NCBI GenBank assembly: GCA_023265395.1
Contig: JAHFTX010000008.1
Coordinates: forward strand, 21,447-85,446
Source: Thermoplasmata archaeon
GTDB lineage: Archaea > Thermoplasmatota > DTKX01 > JAHFTX01
Length of the DNA: 64,000 nucleotides
Reading direction: 5' to 3'
Positions 9,207 to 17,967 of the stretch are shown here, in pieces; positions within the stretch are counted from its first letter, which is position 1; each line of letters starts with the position of its first letter. A program made the position numbers and the translations under genes. Below the pieces are notes generated by a model that saw only the letters and a list, made by a program, of their open reading frames with translations, did no database searches and was not told where the DNA came from.

Positions 9207-11852
9207 CTACCCCGCACCATGCCAAAGGAGGATCTGGACGTCTGCCGCCTGCAGGACTTCGACTGCCTGGCCCCCTACCTCGGTGCGGCTGATTACCTGC
9301 ACCATGTTCGGAGGGATATCGACCATCCTGCCCTCTTGAAGCGCCACGGTCAGGGGTTGGCCCTTGGCGATTTGCGCTGCAACGACCTCCAGCGGGAGGG
9401 CTTCGATGGCAGCGATGACTTCCTTGGCCGCCCCGCGGAATGCTGGACCCAGCAGCTTGTGGTCGGGTCGAAGCGCGATGGCGCGCTCGTCGACCGTCGC
9501 GACCGTCGCAGTGCGGAGCTGCGTGATGTTGGCGACATCGGTGAGGATCGCTAGGTCCACCAGTGGGGTGGCGGTCACGAGCTCCACCATCGCGATCGGG
9601 TCGCTGCGCTTGAGCTTGTGCTCGCTGCGCCAATGCCGGAGCGCGGCCAGCACGGCCTTGAGGCGCTCGCCCTGCTGGAGAGCAACCTCGTCGCGCAGTG
9701 GGGCCTTGGGCCAGGGGAGCCGGCCGACCGAGGGGGCCGCGTGGAACCGCCGGAAGTGGTTCTGGTAGACCTCCTCACACACGTGCGGAAGGAACACTGA
9801 GAGCGCCGCCAAGGTGCCAGTCCCGATGGTTGCGAGTGTATACTGCAGGGCAGGATCGGGCGTACCGGTGGCCAACAGCGCCACTCGGGGCTTGATCGAC
9901 TCGAGGTAGTGATCTGCAAACTCATGCCACAGGAACTGCTCGAGCTCCCGGATCGCCTGGTCGAAGCGGTACGCAGACAGCGCCTCGTCCGCGCGGTCGA
10001 CGGCCTCACCGAATCGGTGCAGGACCCAGCGATCGAGGGCGCTCAGCTGGGCAGGTGGCGGCACGGCGCCGCGGTACCCCTCGAGCGCCTCCCCCGCATA
10101 GGAGAGCGCATTGTAAGCCTTCTGCACCAGCCGGCTACCGTGGACGACCACTTTCTCCTGGAACGCATGGTCGACCCCCAGGCTGCAGTTGGCCGCCCAG
10201 GTCCGGAAGGCATCGGCCCCGTGGCGTTCCACCAAGGGCACCGGGTCGACGACGTTTCCCTTCGAGGTGTGCATGGGGGTGCCATCAGGCGCCATGATGA
10301 ACCCGGTGATCATGATCTGCTCCCAGGGTGGGGCATCGAAGAGTTGCACCGCGCGCAGCAGGGTGTAGAAGGCCCACGTCCGGATGATGTCGTGGGATTG
10401 GGGTCGCAGGCTCGTCGGCCACAAGCGCTCGAAGAGCGCACGGTCGCGTTCCCAGTAGGTGATGAACTCCGCGGTGATGCTGCTATCGACCCAGGTGTCG
10501 AAGACGTCCTTGCAGCCCTCGAGCGTCCCCCCGCAGGCAGGGCAGGCGGCCACGGGGGGAGCGTCGACCGTCGGGTCGACGTACAACTGCTCCTCGGTCG
10601 CCGGCACGACGTGCGCGCAACTGCTGCACTCCCACAGCGGGATGGCGGTGGCGAAATAGCGCTGGCGGCTGACGCACCAGTCCCAGGCGAGGCTGTCAGC
10701 CCAGTTCTCGAGCCGCACGCGCATTGTCGGCGGGAACCACTGGACCTTCGCCGCCACATCCTTGACGCGCTGCCGTAGGTCGGTCGAGCGGATGAACCAT
10801 TGAGGCACTCGCAGGAACTCGACCGGGGTGCCACATCGCCAACAACAGCCGACGTTGCCCGTGGTGGGTCGCTGCTGGAGCAGCAGCCCGGCGCTCCGCA
10901 GCCGCTGCGTGGTCTGCTCCCGAGCGTGCAGGATGGTGGAGCCTTCGAGCTCGGGGCCAATCAGGGAGGTCATCTTGCCGTCGCGGTCGATGGGATCCTG
11001 CATGGGCAGACGATGACGTTGCAGCCATTCGAGGTCGACTCGGTCCCCAAAGGAGCAGACCATCACCGCGCCACTTCCGAAGGCAAGGTCCACGTCGGGA
11101 TCCGCCAGGACGGGGACTTGCTTGCCGTACAGGGGCGTCGATACGGTCGTGCCGACCAGCGAGGCACCTCGCGGGTCGTCGGGGTTGACCAGCACGGCCT
11201 GGCAGGCACAGATCAGTTCGGGGCGCGTGGTGGCGACCTCGAGGGTGCCCCCGTCGGTTCGCGCAAAGGGAATCGTACAGAGCTGGGTGCTGCGCTCCTC
11301 GTATTCGACATCGGCCGCCGCCAGTGCCGTGCCGCAATGGCCGCACCACGTCACCGGGTGTTCCTTCTTGTAGACGTAGCCCTTGGCGAAGATCCGCAGG
11401 AAGGTCTTCTGCGTGATCGCACGGTACTGGGGACTGTCCGTTCGGTAGTACTGTGTCTCGTCCATGCTGTGGCCGAGCATCGTGAACTGGTCGATCATGC
11501 GCTGGATGTTCGAATCGGCGAACTCGGTGCACAAGCGGATGAGGGTCTGGCGGTCGGTGTCACGCTTGGAGACCTTGTGCTTCTTCTCGACCGCGACCTC
11601 GATCGGCATCCCGTTGACGTCGGCGCACAGCGGGAAGAGGACGTTGTCACCCTTGAGGCGGCGATGCCGCGCAACGAAATCGATCTGGGTGTACCCGGTG
11701 GCATGGCCCAGATGGAGTGCACCGCTGGCGTACCGCGGGGGGTTATCGATGGAGAATATCGGTGCCTTGGATCTGGGGTCGAAGTGGTGGACTCCCCACG
11801 TGCGCCATCTCTCCTGCCAGTGAGCTTCCCGTGCGCGATGGTCATAGGGCAC
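9207..11852 (-). CDS. valS: Valyl-tRNA synthetase (start uncertain: GTG 11852 or ATG 11900)
   Basis: LHLGHATGYTQIDFVARHRRLKG, TTRPELICACQAVLVNPDDPRG editing motif, VFDTWVDSS, MHTSKGNVVDP in place of KMSKSKGN. Confidence 0.88.
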   Translation of the reverse strand: MPYDHRAREAHWQERWRTWGVHHFDPRSKAPIFSIDNPPRYASGALHLGHATGYTQIDFVARHRRLKGDNVLFPLCADVNGMPIEVAVEKKHKVSKRDTDRQTLIRLCTEFADSNIQRMIDQFTMLGHSMDETQYYRTDSPQYRAITQKTFLRIFAKGYVYKKEHPVTWCGHCGTALAAADVEYEERSTQLCTIPFARTDGGTLEVATTRPELICACQAVLVNPDDPRGASLVGTTVSTPLYGKQVPVLADPDVDLAFGSGAVMVCSFGDRVDLEWLQRHRLPMQDPIDRDGKMTSLIGPELEGSTILHAREQTTQRLRSAGLLLQQRPTTGNVGCCWRCGTPVEFLRVPQWFIRSTDLRQRVKDVAAKVQWFPPTMRVRLENWADSLAWDWCVSRQRYFATAIPLWECSSCAHVVPATEEQLYVDPTVDAPPVAACPACGGTLEGCKDVFDTWVDSSITAEFITYWERDRALFERLWPTSLRPQSHDIIRTWAFYTLLRAVQLFDAPPWEQIMITGFIMAPDGTPMHTSKGNVVDPVPLVERHGADAFRTWAANCSLGVDHAFQEKVVVHGSRLVQKAYNALSYAGEALEGYRGAVPPPAQLSALDRWVLHRFGEAVDRADEALSAYRFDQAIRELEQFLWHEFADHYLESIKPRVALLATGTPDPALQYTLATIGTGTLAALSVFLPHVCEEVYQNHFRRFHAAPSVGRLPWPKAPLRDEVALQQGERLKAVLAALRHWRSEHKLKRSDPIAMVELVTATPLVDLAILTDVANITQLRTATVATVDERAIALRPDHKLLGPAFRGAAKEVIAAIEALPLEVVAAQIAKGQPLTVALQEGRMVDIPPNMVQVISRTEVGGQAVEVLQAADVQILLWHGAG

Positions 11853-11989
11853 GCCTTCAACCCCCTGTTCGGTCCAGGGCGGAGTGCTCCATAAAACCAT
11901 TCGGACGCGCCGTGAATCGCTGCCGATCGCAGCCCCGCGAGTCCAGGAGCGCCACGGAGCGACACGTTCGCATTCGCCGAGAGGCTGCG

Positions 11990-11999
11990 GTATATATAG
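11990..11999 (+). promoter_or_regulatory. TATA box for the nuo operon (GGTATATATAGG)
   Basis: About 30 nt upstream of the nuoA ATG. Confidence 0.75.
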
Positions 12000-12024
12000 G
12001 CCCCGTTCCATCCCACGGCCGTCC

Positions 12025-12444
12025 ATGGTACCGGCTGACCAGTATGTGGGCGTAGGCGTGCTCATCATCGTGGCGCTGTTGTTCCCGTTGGGCACCCTCT
12101 TCGCCACCCGCCTGTTCCGTCCCCGTCGCACGCCGGTGGGCGCGCGCCAGTTCATGCTGGGGATCCACTATGCCGAGCGGACCGATGACCGCTACGCCGA
12201 AGATACCTACGAATGCGGCAACCCACTGATGACCGAGACCAGCGACATCGATTTCCACTTCCAGTATTACATGTACGCCATCATCTTCGTCGCTGCCGAC
12301 GTGATGGCGATCTTCCTAATCCTGTGGGGCTTGGACTACCAGGAACTCTCAGACTCGGCGCGAATGGCGATGCTCGGCTTCGTCGCCGTGTTGGTCATCG
12401 GGGTGCTCTACGCCCTGCGCAAGGAATCGATGGTGTGGATATAG
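12025..12444 (+). CDS. nuoA: NADH dehydrogenase/complex I-like subunit A
   Basis: YECGNP motif, FHFQYYMYAIIFVAADVMAIFL. Confidence 0.93.
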   Translation: MVPADQYVGVGVLIIVALLFPLGTLFATRLFRPRRTPVGARQFMLGIHYAERTDDRYAEDTYECGNPLMTETSDIDFHFQYYMYAIIFVAADVMAIFLILWGLDYQELSDSARMAMLGFVAVLVIGVLYALRKESMVWI

Positions 12445-12455
12445 GGAGGGTGCCG

Positions 12456-13073
12456 ATGACCGCTCAATCGCCGGGGATCCACTTGGAGCGGCCAACGGAC
12501 GACCGGGAGACCCAGATCGGTTTTGCCCGCAGCGAGGACCTCCTTGAGTGGTTGACCAACATCGCTGAGGACCAGACCGAGAAGTTCGGCATCAAGAACC
12601 TGGTGAAGCCCCTCAACCATGACATCTTCAACTGGGGACAACGTCACAGCATCTGGTTCCTCGAGATGGGAATCATGTGTTGTGCCCTCGAGATGGGGGC
12701 GGCGATTGGTCCGCGCTATGACCTGCACCGCTTCGGGATCGTCCCGCGGGCCAGTCCGCGGCAATGCGATGTCATGATCGTCAACGGACCCATCTCGTAC
12801 AAGCTGAAGGACGGCTTGTTGCGCCTCTATGAGCAGATGCCCGAACCCAAGTGGGTCATCTGCATGGGGGAATGCTCCATCAGTGGCGGTCCCTACCACA
12901 AGGCCTACTCGATCATCAAGGGTGCGCGGCAGTTCTTGCCCGTGGATGTCTTCATCCCCGGCTGCCCGGTACGGCCCGAGGCGTTGATCCACGGCTTCAT
13001 GGTCTTGCGGGAAAAGATTGAGAGCATGAAGGTCAGCCAGGGCAAGCAGACCGTCCTGGTGGAGAAGATCTGA
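12456..13073 (+). CDS. nuoB: Complex I-like subunit B
   Basis: MGIMCCALEMGAA, RASPRQCDVMIVNG, CMGECSISGGPY, VDVFIPGCPVRPEALI. Confidence 0.97.
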   Translation: MTAQSPGIHLERPTDDRETQIGFARSEDLLEWLTNIAEDQTEKFGIKNLVKPLNHDIFNWGQRHSIWFLEMGIMCCALEMGAAIGPRYDLHRFGIVPRASPRQCDVMIVNGPISYKLKDGLLRLYEQMPEPKWVICMGECSISGGPYHKAYSIIKGARQFLPVDVFIPGCPVRPEALIHGFMVLREKIESMKVSQGKQTVLVEKI

Positions 13074-13101
13074 GCATCATCGGGTGCTGGGGAGGGTTGC
13101 G

Positions 13102-13749
13102 ATGGCTGGCGGACGCAAGGTCGTTGCCAAGCGACGGGTCACCACCTCAGCGGCCTCGCCCGACCCTGGGCATCTCGGCGCACGCCACAGCTCCAAGAGC
13201 GGCGTGGCAGGGAGCGGGGGCGACAGCAGCCCTGAGGTCCTGCTCGAGGAACTCGAGGAGCTCCTCCCGAGCGTCATCCTGCGATCGGCCGTGCGCCTGC
13301 AGAAGCACGAGTTGCGCATCAAGGTCGGCCGGGACGACCTCGTCCGGGTCTGCACGCTGCTGCGCGACAACTTGAGCCTCGAGCACTGCACCCTGATCAC
13401 CCCGGTCGACTGGGTGACGCACTGGAGCTGCGTCTACCACCTGTTCAGCTACAGCCGCCGTCCCCTCAACCTCGAGATCATCGTCGACCTGCCGCGGGCC
13501 GAGCCCTGGGTCGACAGCATCACGCCCCTCTATGCCGGCGCCAACTGGCACGAGCGCGAGGCCTACGACCTGATGGGGATCGACTTCCGCGGCCACCCCG
13601 ACCAGCGCCGGATCCTCAATCCTGACTGGTGGGAGGGCCACCCGTTGCGCAAGGATTACACTTGGGACATGGAGCCCCACAAGATCGGAGGATTCGTCCC
13701 CCTGTTCGAGATCAAGGGCGGCGAGAGCGGCGGCAACACGAACCTGTAG
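13102..13749 (+). CDS. nuoC: Complex I-like subunit C
   Basis: WHEREAYDLMGIDFRGHPDQRRILNPDWWEGHPLRKDY. Confidence 0.94.
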   Translation: MAGGRKVVAKRRVTTSAASPDPGHLGARHSSKSGVAGSGGDSSPEVLLEELEELLPSVILRSAVRLQKHELRIKVGRDDLVRVCTLLRDNLSLEHCTLITPVDWVTHWSCVYHLFSYSRRPLNLEIIVDLPRAEPWVDSITPLYAGANWHEREAYDLMGIDFRGHPDQRRILNPDWWEGHPLRKDYTWDMEPHKIGGFVPLFEIKGGESGGNTNL

Positions 13750-13764
13750 GTCGGGAGGGCGCAC

Positions 13765-14868
13765 ATGGCACAGATGTGGGTAAGCATGGGTCCGCAACAC
13801 CCGATGACCCACGGCCTGTGGCGCCTGCGGGTCAGGGTCGATGGCGAGATCATCACCGAGGCCGACCCGGACATGGGCTGGCTTCACCGCTCGGTCGAGA
13901 AGCTCACCGAGCTCTACGAGTACCCTTTCAATACCATCTTCACCGACCGGCTCTGCTACGCCTCACCGCTGACCTGGTCGCATTGTTACGTCGCGGCGGT
14001 CGAGGACCTGATGGGTGTCGAGGTCCCCGAGCGGGCTCGGTACATGCGTGTCATCGTCCTCGAGCTGCAGCGGATCCTGTCCCACTTGATGTGGTTTGCC
14101 GCCTATGGCCCGGACCTGGGTTTGTTCGCCGCAGCGGTCTACGGGTTCCGCGAACGCGAGGACTTCATGGACCGCATCCAGGAGCTGACCGGTCAGCGGC
14201 TCAACTACAATTACCTCCGGATCGGTGGTCTCAAGCATGACTTCCCGCCAGGATGGACCGATCGGCTGTTGGAGACCTGCGACCGCTTCCTTCCGCATCT
14301 GGAGGAGTACAAGGGCATGTGCGAGAACAACTCGATCTTCCGCATGCGCACGCAGGGTGTCGGAATCCTGCCTGCCAAGGATGCGATGAACCTGGGGGTG
14401 ACAGGCCCCAACTTGCGGGCCAGCGGCGTCGACTACGACGCGCGCGTGGACAATCCCTACGAGGCCTACGGGGAACTCGATTTCCCCAAAGTCGTCGCTA
14501 CCGAGGGGGATTGCTATGCTCGCTTCGTCGTCCGGCTCTACGAGCTGGAGCAGTCGGTGGGGATTCTCCGCCAAGCGATCAAGCAGATGCCCGACAAGGG
14601 CAAGTACCGGGCCCGAGCCCCGCGCAACGGGCCCAAGTGCGACCGTGTCTTCGACGGCACTGGTGTCGCCCGCGTGGAAGACAGTCGCGGTGAAGCGATG
14701 TTCTACGTCATCGGTCAGGGTAACGAGTACCCCTACCGGGTGAAGATACGCTCCCCTGCCTATACGACCATCGGCGCAAGCCCGGTCATGCTCGTGGGCA
14801 GTCGTGTCGCCGACATTCCCGTGATCCTCGGCTCCATCGACATGTGCATCGGCGAGACTGATAAGTAG
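13765..14868 (+). CDS. nuoD: Complex I-like subunit D
   Basis: GPQHPMTHGLWRLRVRVDGEIITEADPDMGWLHRSVEKL; SRGEAMFYVIG; DIPVILGSIDMCIGE. Confidence 0.97.
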   Translation: MAQMWVSMGPQHPMTHGLWRLRVRVDGEIITEADPDMGWLHRSVEKLTELYEYPFNTIFTDRLCYASPLTWSHCYVAAVEDLMGVEVPERARYMRVIVLELQRILSHLMWFAAYGPDLGLFAAAVYGFREREDFMDRIQELTGQRLNYNYLRIGGLKHDFPPGWTDRLLETCDRFLPHLEEYKGMCENNSIFRMRTQGVGILPAKDAMNLGVTGPNLRASGVDYDARVDNPYEAYGELDFPKVVATEGDCYARFVVRLYELEQSVGILRQAIKQMPDKGKYRARAPRNGPKCDRVFDGTGVARVEDSRGEAMFYVIGQGNEYPYRVKIRSPAYTTIGASPVMLVGSRVADIPVILGSIDMCIGETDK

Positions 14869-14895
14869 GGACGTCGGCGCTGGGAGGGGTGGGAC

Positions 14896-16329
14896 GTGGG
14901 GCTGTCGTTGCATGAGGTCCTACTGGTCTACCTGCTGACGCCCATCGCGGGATTCCTCGATGGCCTCCTAGAGCGGATCACCGGATTCCTGGTGCCGCCC
15001 TTGGTCGGAGCCATCGAGTTCGGCGCGGAGCAGACAGGATTCCGAGTCCTCGGCTACCTCGCCCAAGGGATCTCCTACCTCAACTGGACCCGCTTCCCCT
15101 TGCGCCTGAGCACACCCTTCATGCTCAGCTTCCTGACGGCAGCGGTCGCCGCGGTGCTCCTGTTCGCTTTCATGATGGTCAACGTCCTGGTGCTCACCTG
15201 GCTGGAGCGCAAGATGTTCTCACGCATGTGGGACATGCGCGGTCCGATGGCCGCGTCGCTCAACAACATGCAGGCTCTCTGGTGGGTATTCGTCGTGGCG
15301 GGTCTCGCCGCTCTTGCGGTGTGGGTGTGGGTCGCCTGGTTCGTCTACCCTGGCGAGGTTGCCGACAGCGTCAAGATTGCCGGTGTGGCGCTGGGTGGTT
15401 TCGTCGCGTTCGGGTCGCTCCTGTGGACTCGAGGTCACCTCGAGGGTGCCGGCTTCATGCAACAACTGGCCGATGGCAACAAGTTCTTCCTCAAGGAACT
15501 GATCATCCCGCGGGCTGCCGACCTGACGATCTACAACCTCGCCCCGATACTGTTCGTGAGCAGTTCCATCGTCCTGATCGCGGCCATCCCGTTCTCTGAC
15601 GGGTTCTTTGCGGTGGATACCTCCATGGGGCTCATCTTCACGATGGGCGTCTTCGCGGTCGCCCCTCTCGCCGTCCTCGGGGGCGGGTGGGCGCAGAACA
15701 ACAAGTACACCCTGATCGGCGGGATGCGCTCGGCTGCGATGATGATGAGCTATGAGATTCCTCTTCTGTTGTCGCTGGTGCCGGTGTTCATTTTCGCCGG
15801 GACTTTCAACCCTCTGGAGATCGTCCAACGCCAGGTCGATGCTGGCGTCTGGTTCGGCACTGGGACCTTCTTCCTGGCACCGTTGGTGTTCATGATCTGC
15901 CTCGTCGCTGAGGTCGAGCGCATCCCCTTCGACCTGCCCGAGGCCAATTCGGAGCTCGTCGAAGGCTGGGTGACCGAGTACACCGGCATGCGCTTCCTCT
16001 TCCTGCTGATGGCGGAGTACATCCGTAGCTTCGTCGGCGCGGCGATCTTGGTGCTGGTGTTCTTCGGCGGCTGGACCGGCCCCATCTACGCGGCCCTCGC
16101 GCCGACGCTGGTGGGAATTCTCGGCTTCGACCTAGCGGTGCTCTTCATGCTCGCGAAGATCTACCTCGTGTTCATCCTCTTCATCTGGATCCGCGCCTCA
16201 CTGCCCCGGGTGCGCACCGACCAGATCCTGCAGATTGGCTGGCATCGCTTGTTACCGTTGGCGCTGATAGCAATCGTTATCGCCATGTTCATGCAATTCC
16301 TCGACTGGACATCCTGGAGCCTGTTCTGA
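14896..16329 (+). CDS. nuoH: Complex I-like subunit H with N-terminal extension and internal insertion
   Basis: WLERKMFSRMWDMRGP, QQLADGNKFFLKELIIPRAAD, EVERIPFDLPEANSELVEGWVTEYTGMRF, RASLPRVRTDQ. Confidence 0.95.
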   Translation: MGLSLHEVLLVYLLTPIAGFLDGLLERITGFLVPPLVGAIEFGAEQTGFRVLGYLAQGISYLNWTRFPLRLSTPFMLSFLTAAVAAVLLFAFMMVNVLVLTWLERKMFSRMWDMRGPMAASLNNMQALWWVFVVAGLAALAVWVWVAWFVYPGEVADSVKIAGVALGGFVAFGSLLWTRGHLEGAGFMQQLADGNKFFLKELIIPRAADLTIYNLAPILFVSSSIVLIAAIPFSDGFFAVDTSMGLIFTMGVFAVAPLAVLGGGWAQNNKYTLIGGMRSAAMMMSYEIPLLLSLVPVFIFAGTFNPLEIVQRQVDAGVWFGTGTFFLAPLVFMICLVAEVERIPFDLPEANSELVEGWVTEYTGMRFLFLLMAEYIRSFVGAAILVLVFFGGWTGPIYAALAPTLVGILGFDLAVLFMLAKIYLVFILFIWIRASLPRVRTDQILQIGWHRLLPLALIAIVIAMFMQFLDWTSWSLF

Positions 16330-17237
16330 TGGCCGGTGCGTTGGTGATCCCCCCTCGTCCCGAGGGGACGGGAATCGACGGGGGTTTGCTCGAGTTGTTC
16401 ATCAAGCCGATGGGGGTGACCGCCAAGACGATGTGGCGGACCTGGAAGTTCGGCGCTGCGCGGCCGCGCACCAACCTCTACCCGATCGAGAAGCCCGACA
16501 TGCCCGAGTACTACCGGGGCTTCCATGAGATCGACTGGGAACTCTGCATCGGCTGTTCCGTCTGTGCACGGGTCTGCCCCAACGACTGCATCCAGATGGA
16601 GAAGGTCGATCTGACCGCTTCAGACGAGATCGACAAGCTCTACTCGCGGTCGTTTATGGACTCTAAGAAGGGCGTCGCCAAACGTCCCGGTGTGGACATG
16701 GGCCACTGCCTGCTCTGCGGGTTCTGCGAGGAGTACTGCCCCACAGACGCCTGGCGGATGGTCAACAAGTTCGAGCTCGCCGATACCGAACGCGACCGAC
16801 TCTACTACAGCGCCGCCGCCTTGCGCAAGGACGAGCCCCGAGCGCCGCCGCGCCTGCTCAACAAGGCCATGGAGAATCCGCAGTTGGACTGGGCCAACTG
16901 CACAGGTTGCCAAGCCTGTGTCCGCCACTGTCCGACGCGGTGCATCTACACGGTCGAAGCCGGCGCCAACGAGAAAGGGCGGAAGATCCGCAAGGTCGTC
17001 TTCGACTACGCCATCTGCATCGGTTGCCGCACCTGCGTCGAAGCCTGCAAGTTCGACGCGCTGGAGATGAACAATCAGGAGGCCGTCACCAATCCCGTGG
17101 AGGCCGAGCCCTGGGTGCGGGCCTTCAACATCGAGGAGGGGACGTTGCGGTTGCAGCCCAACATGCCCAAGTTCCAGAAGGTCAACCCCGTCGGAGCTCC
17201 GCAGGAGCAGCCCCTCTCGGGACCCCTCGAACCCTGA
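16329..17237 (+). CDS. nuoI: Complex I-like subunit I with four 4Fe-4S motifs
   Basis: CIGCSVCARVCP, CLLCGFCEEYCP, CTGCQACVRHCP, CIGCRTCVEAC. Confidence 0.9.
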   Translation: MAGALVIPPRPEGTGIDGGLLELFIKPMGVTAKTMWRTWKFGAARPRTNLYPIEKPDMPEYYRGFHEIDWELCIGCSVCARVCPNDCIQMEKVDLTASDEIDKLYSRSFMDSKKGVAKRPGVDMGHCLLCGFCEEYCPTDAWRMVNKFELADTERDRLYYSAAALRKDEPRAPPRLLNKAMENPQLDWANCTGCQACVRHCPTRCIYTVEAGANEKGRKIRKVVFDYAICIGCRTCVEACKFDALEMNNQEAVTNPVEAEPWVRAFNIEEGTLRLQPNMPKFQKVNPVGAPQEQPLSGPLEP

Positions 17238-17257
17238 GCGTCGGTGCCGTGTCCGCC

Positions 17258-17764
17258 TCATTCGTGGAGGAAGAGGTCCCCGTTGCCGATGAACCCGGGA
17301 AGCGGTTGAGCGACCTGGAGGGTGTAGACGAACTTCCCCTCTGGGGGGACCTGCTCGATGGCTGTGATCTCCACCCCGCGCAGATGGGCCACCGATCGCT
17401 CCGTCGAGACGATCGGATGGGGGGGGAACGAGGCCAGCTGATCCCCGGGGTGCACCTTCTCAGCGCGCTGGGTGGTCATCTTCCCGGCCGCCAGCAGGTA
17501 GACCCGTTGGGAGGGTCGGACCATGAGTGGGGGGTGGTCGGCGACCGCCAACCGCAGCATCACATCTGGGGCAGGATCCTTGGTGGTCTCGGTCACGGGA
17601 TTGGTTATTGGTCGGTGGCGCGGGCTGAGGCCCAAGGCCACCTGAAGCGAGTGCGGCGGTGTCGTGCCGGGGCCCGCAGGGAGGAACGAATCGACGAGGT
17701 CCCCGAGGCCGACCTCGTGCAGCCTTCCATGGCGCAGCAGGGTGATCGACGTGCGTCGGTCCAC
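17258..17764 (-). CDS. Stand-alone Hint (hedgehog/intein)-fold-like protein, apparently catalytically degenerate
   Basis: RTSITLLRHGRLHEVGLGDLVDSF, VRPSQRVYLLAAGKMTTQRAEKVHPGDQL, VEITAIEQVPPEGKFVYTLQVAQPLPGFIGNGDLFLHE resemble intein blocks A, B, F and G. Confidence 0.6.
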   Translation of the reverse strand: MDRRTSITLLRHGRLHEVGLGDLVDSFLPAGPGTTPPHSLQVALGLSPRHRPITNPVTETTKDPAPDVMLRLAVADHPPLMVRPSQRVYLLAAGKMTTQRAEKVHPGDQLASFPPHPIVSTERSVAHLRGVEITAIEQVPPEGKFVYTLQVAQPLPGFIGNGDLFLHE

Positions 17765-17884
17765 CGGCGACGAAGGGAAGGGCCCCTTATTACGCTTCGC
17801 GCAGAGGTCGCAGGGGCTGGTCAGGAGAGGGCTTGGCGGCCATGCGTGGCCTCCCTATGCGTCGCGGCTCCGCCAATACCCCGA

Positions 17885-17897
17885 AAGCGTTATATCG
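17885..17897 (+). promoter_or_regulatory. BRE/TATA-like element CGAAAGCGTTATAT
   Basis: Upstream of the FG-GAP protein; resembles GAAAGGTTAT and GAAAGGTTAA upstream of other surface-protein genes. Confidence 0.55.
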
Positions 17898-17967
17898 CGT
17901 CCCTCCCGGTCAGCGCATCCTAGCGCTGTGTGCTCGCAAGGCCGCAGCTCTGCTCCCGAGGGCCTTC

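Noticed and set aside
10800-11894. 364-aa + strand ORF opposite valS
   Set aside because: Shadow ORF in high-GC DNA; the minus frame encodes recognisable ValRS motifs
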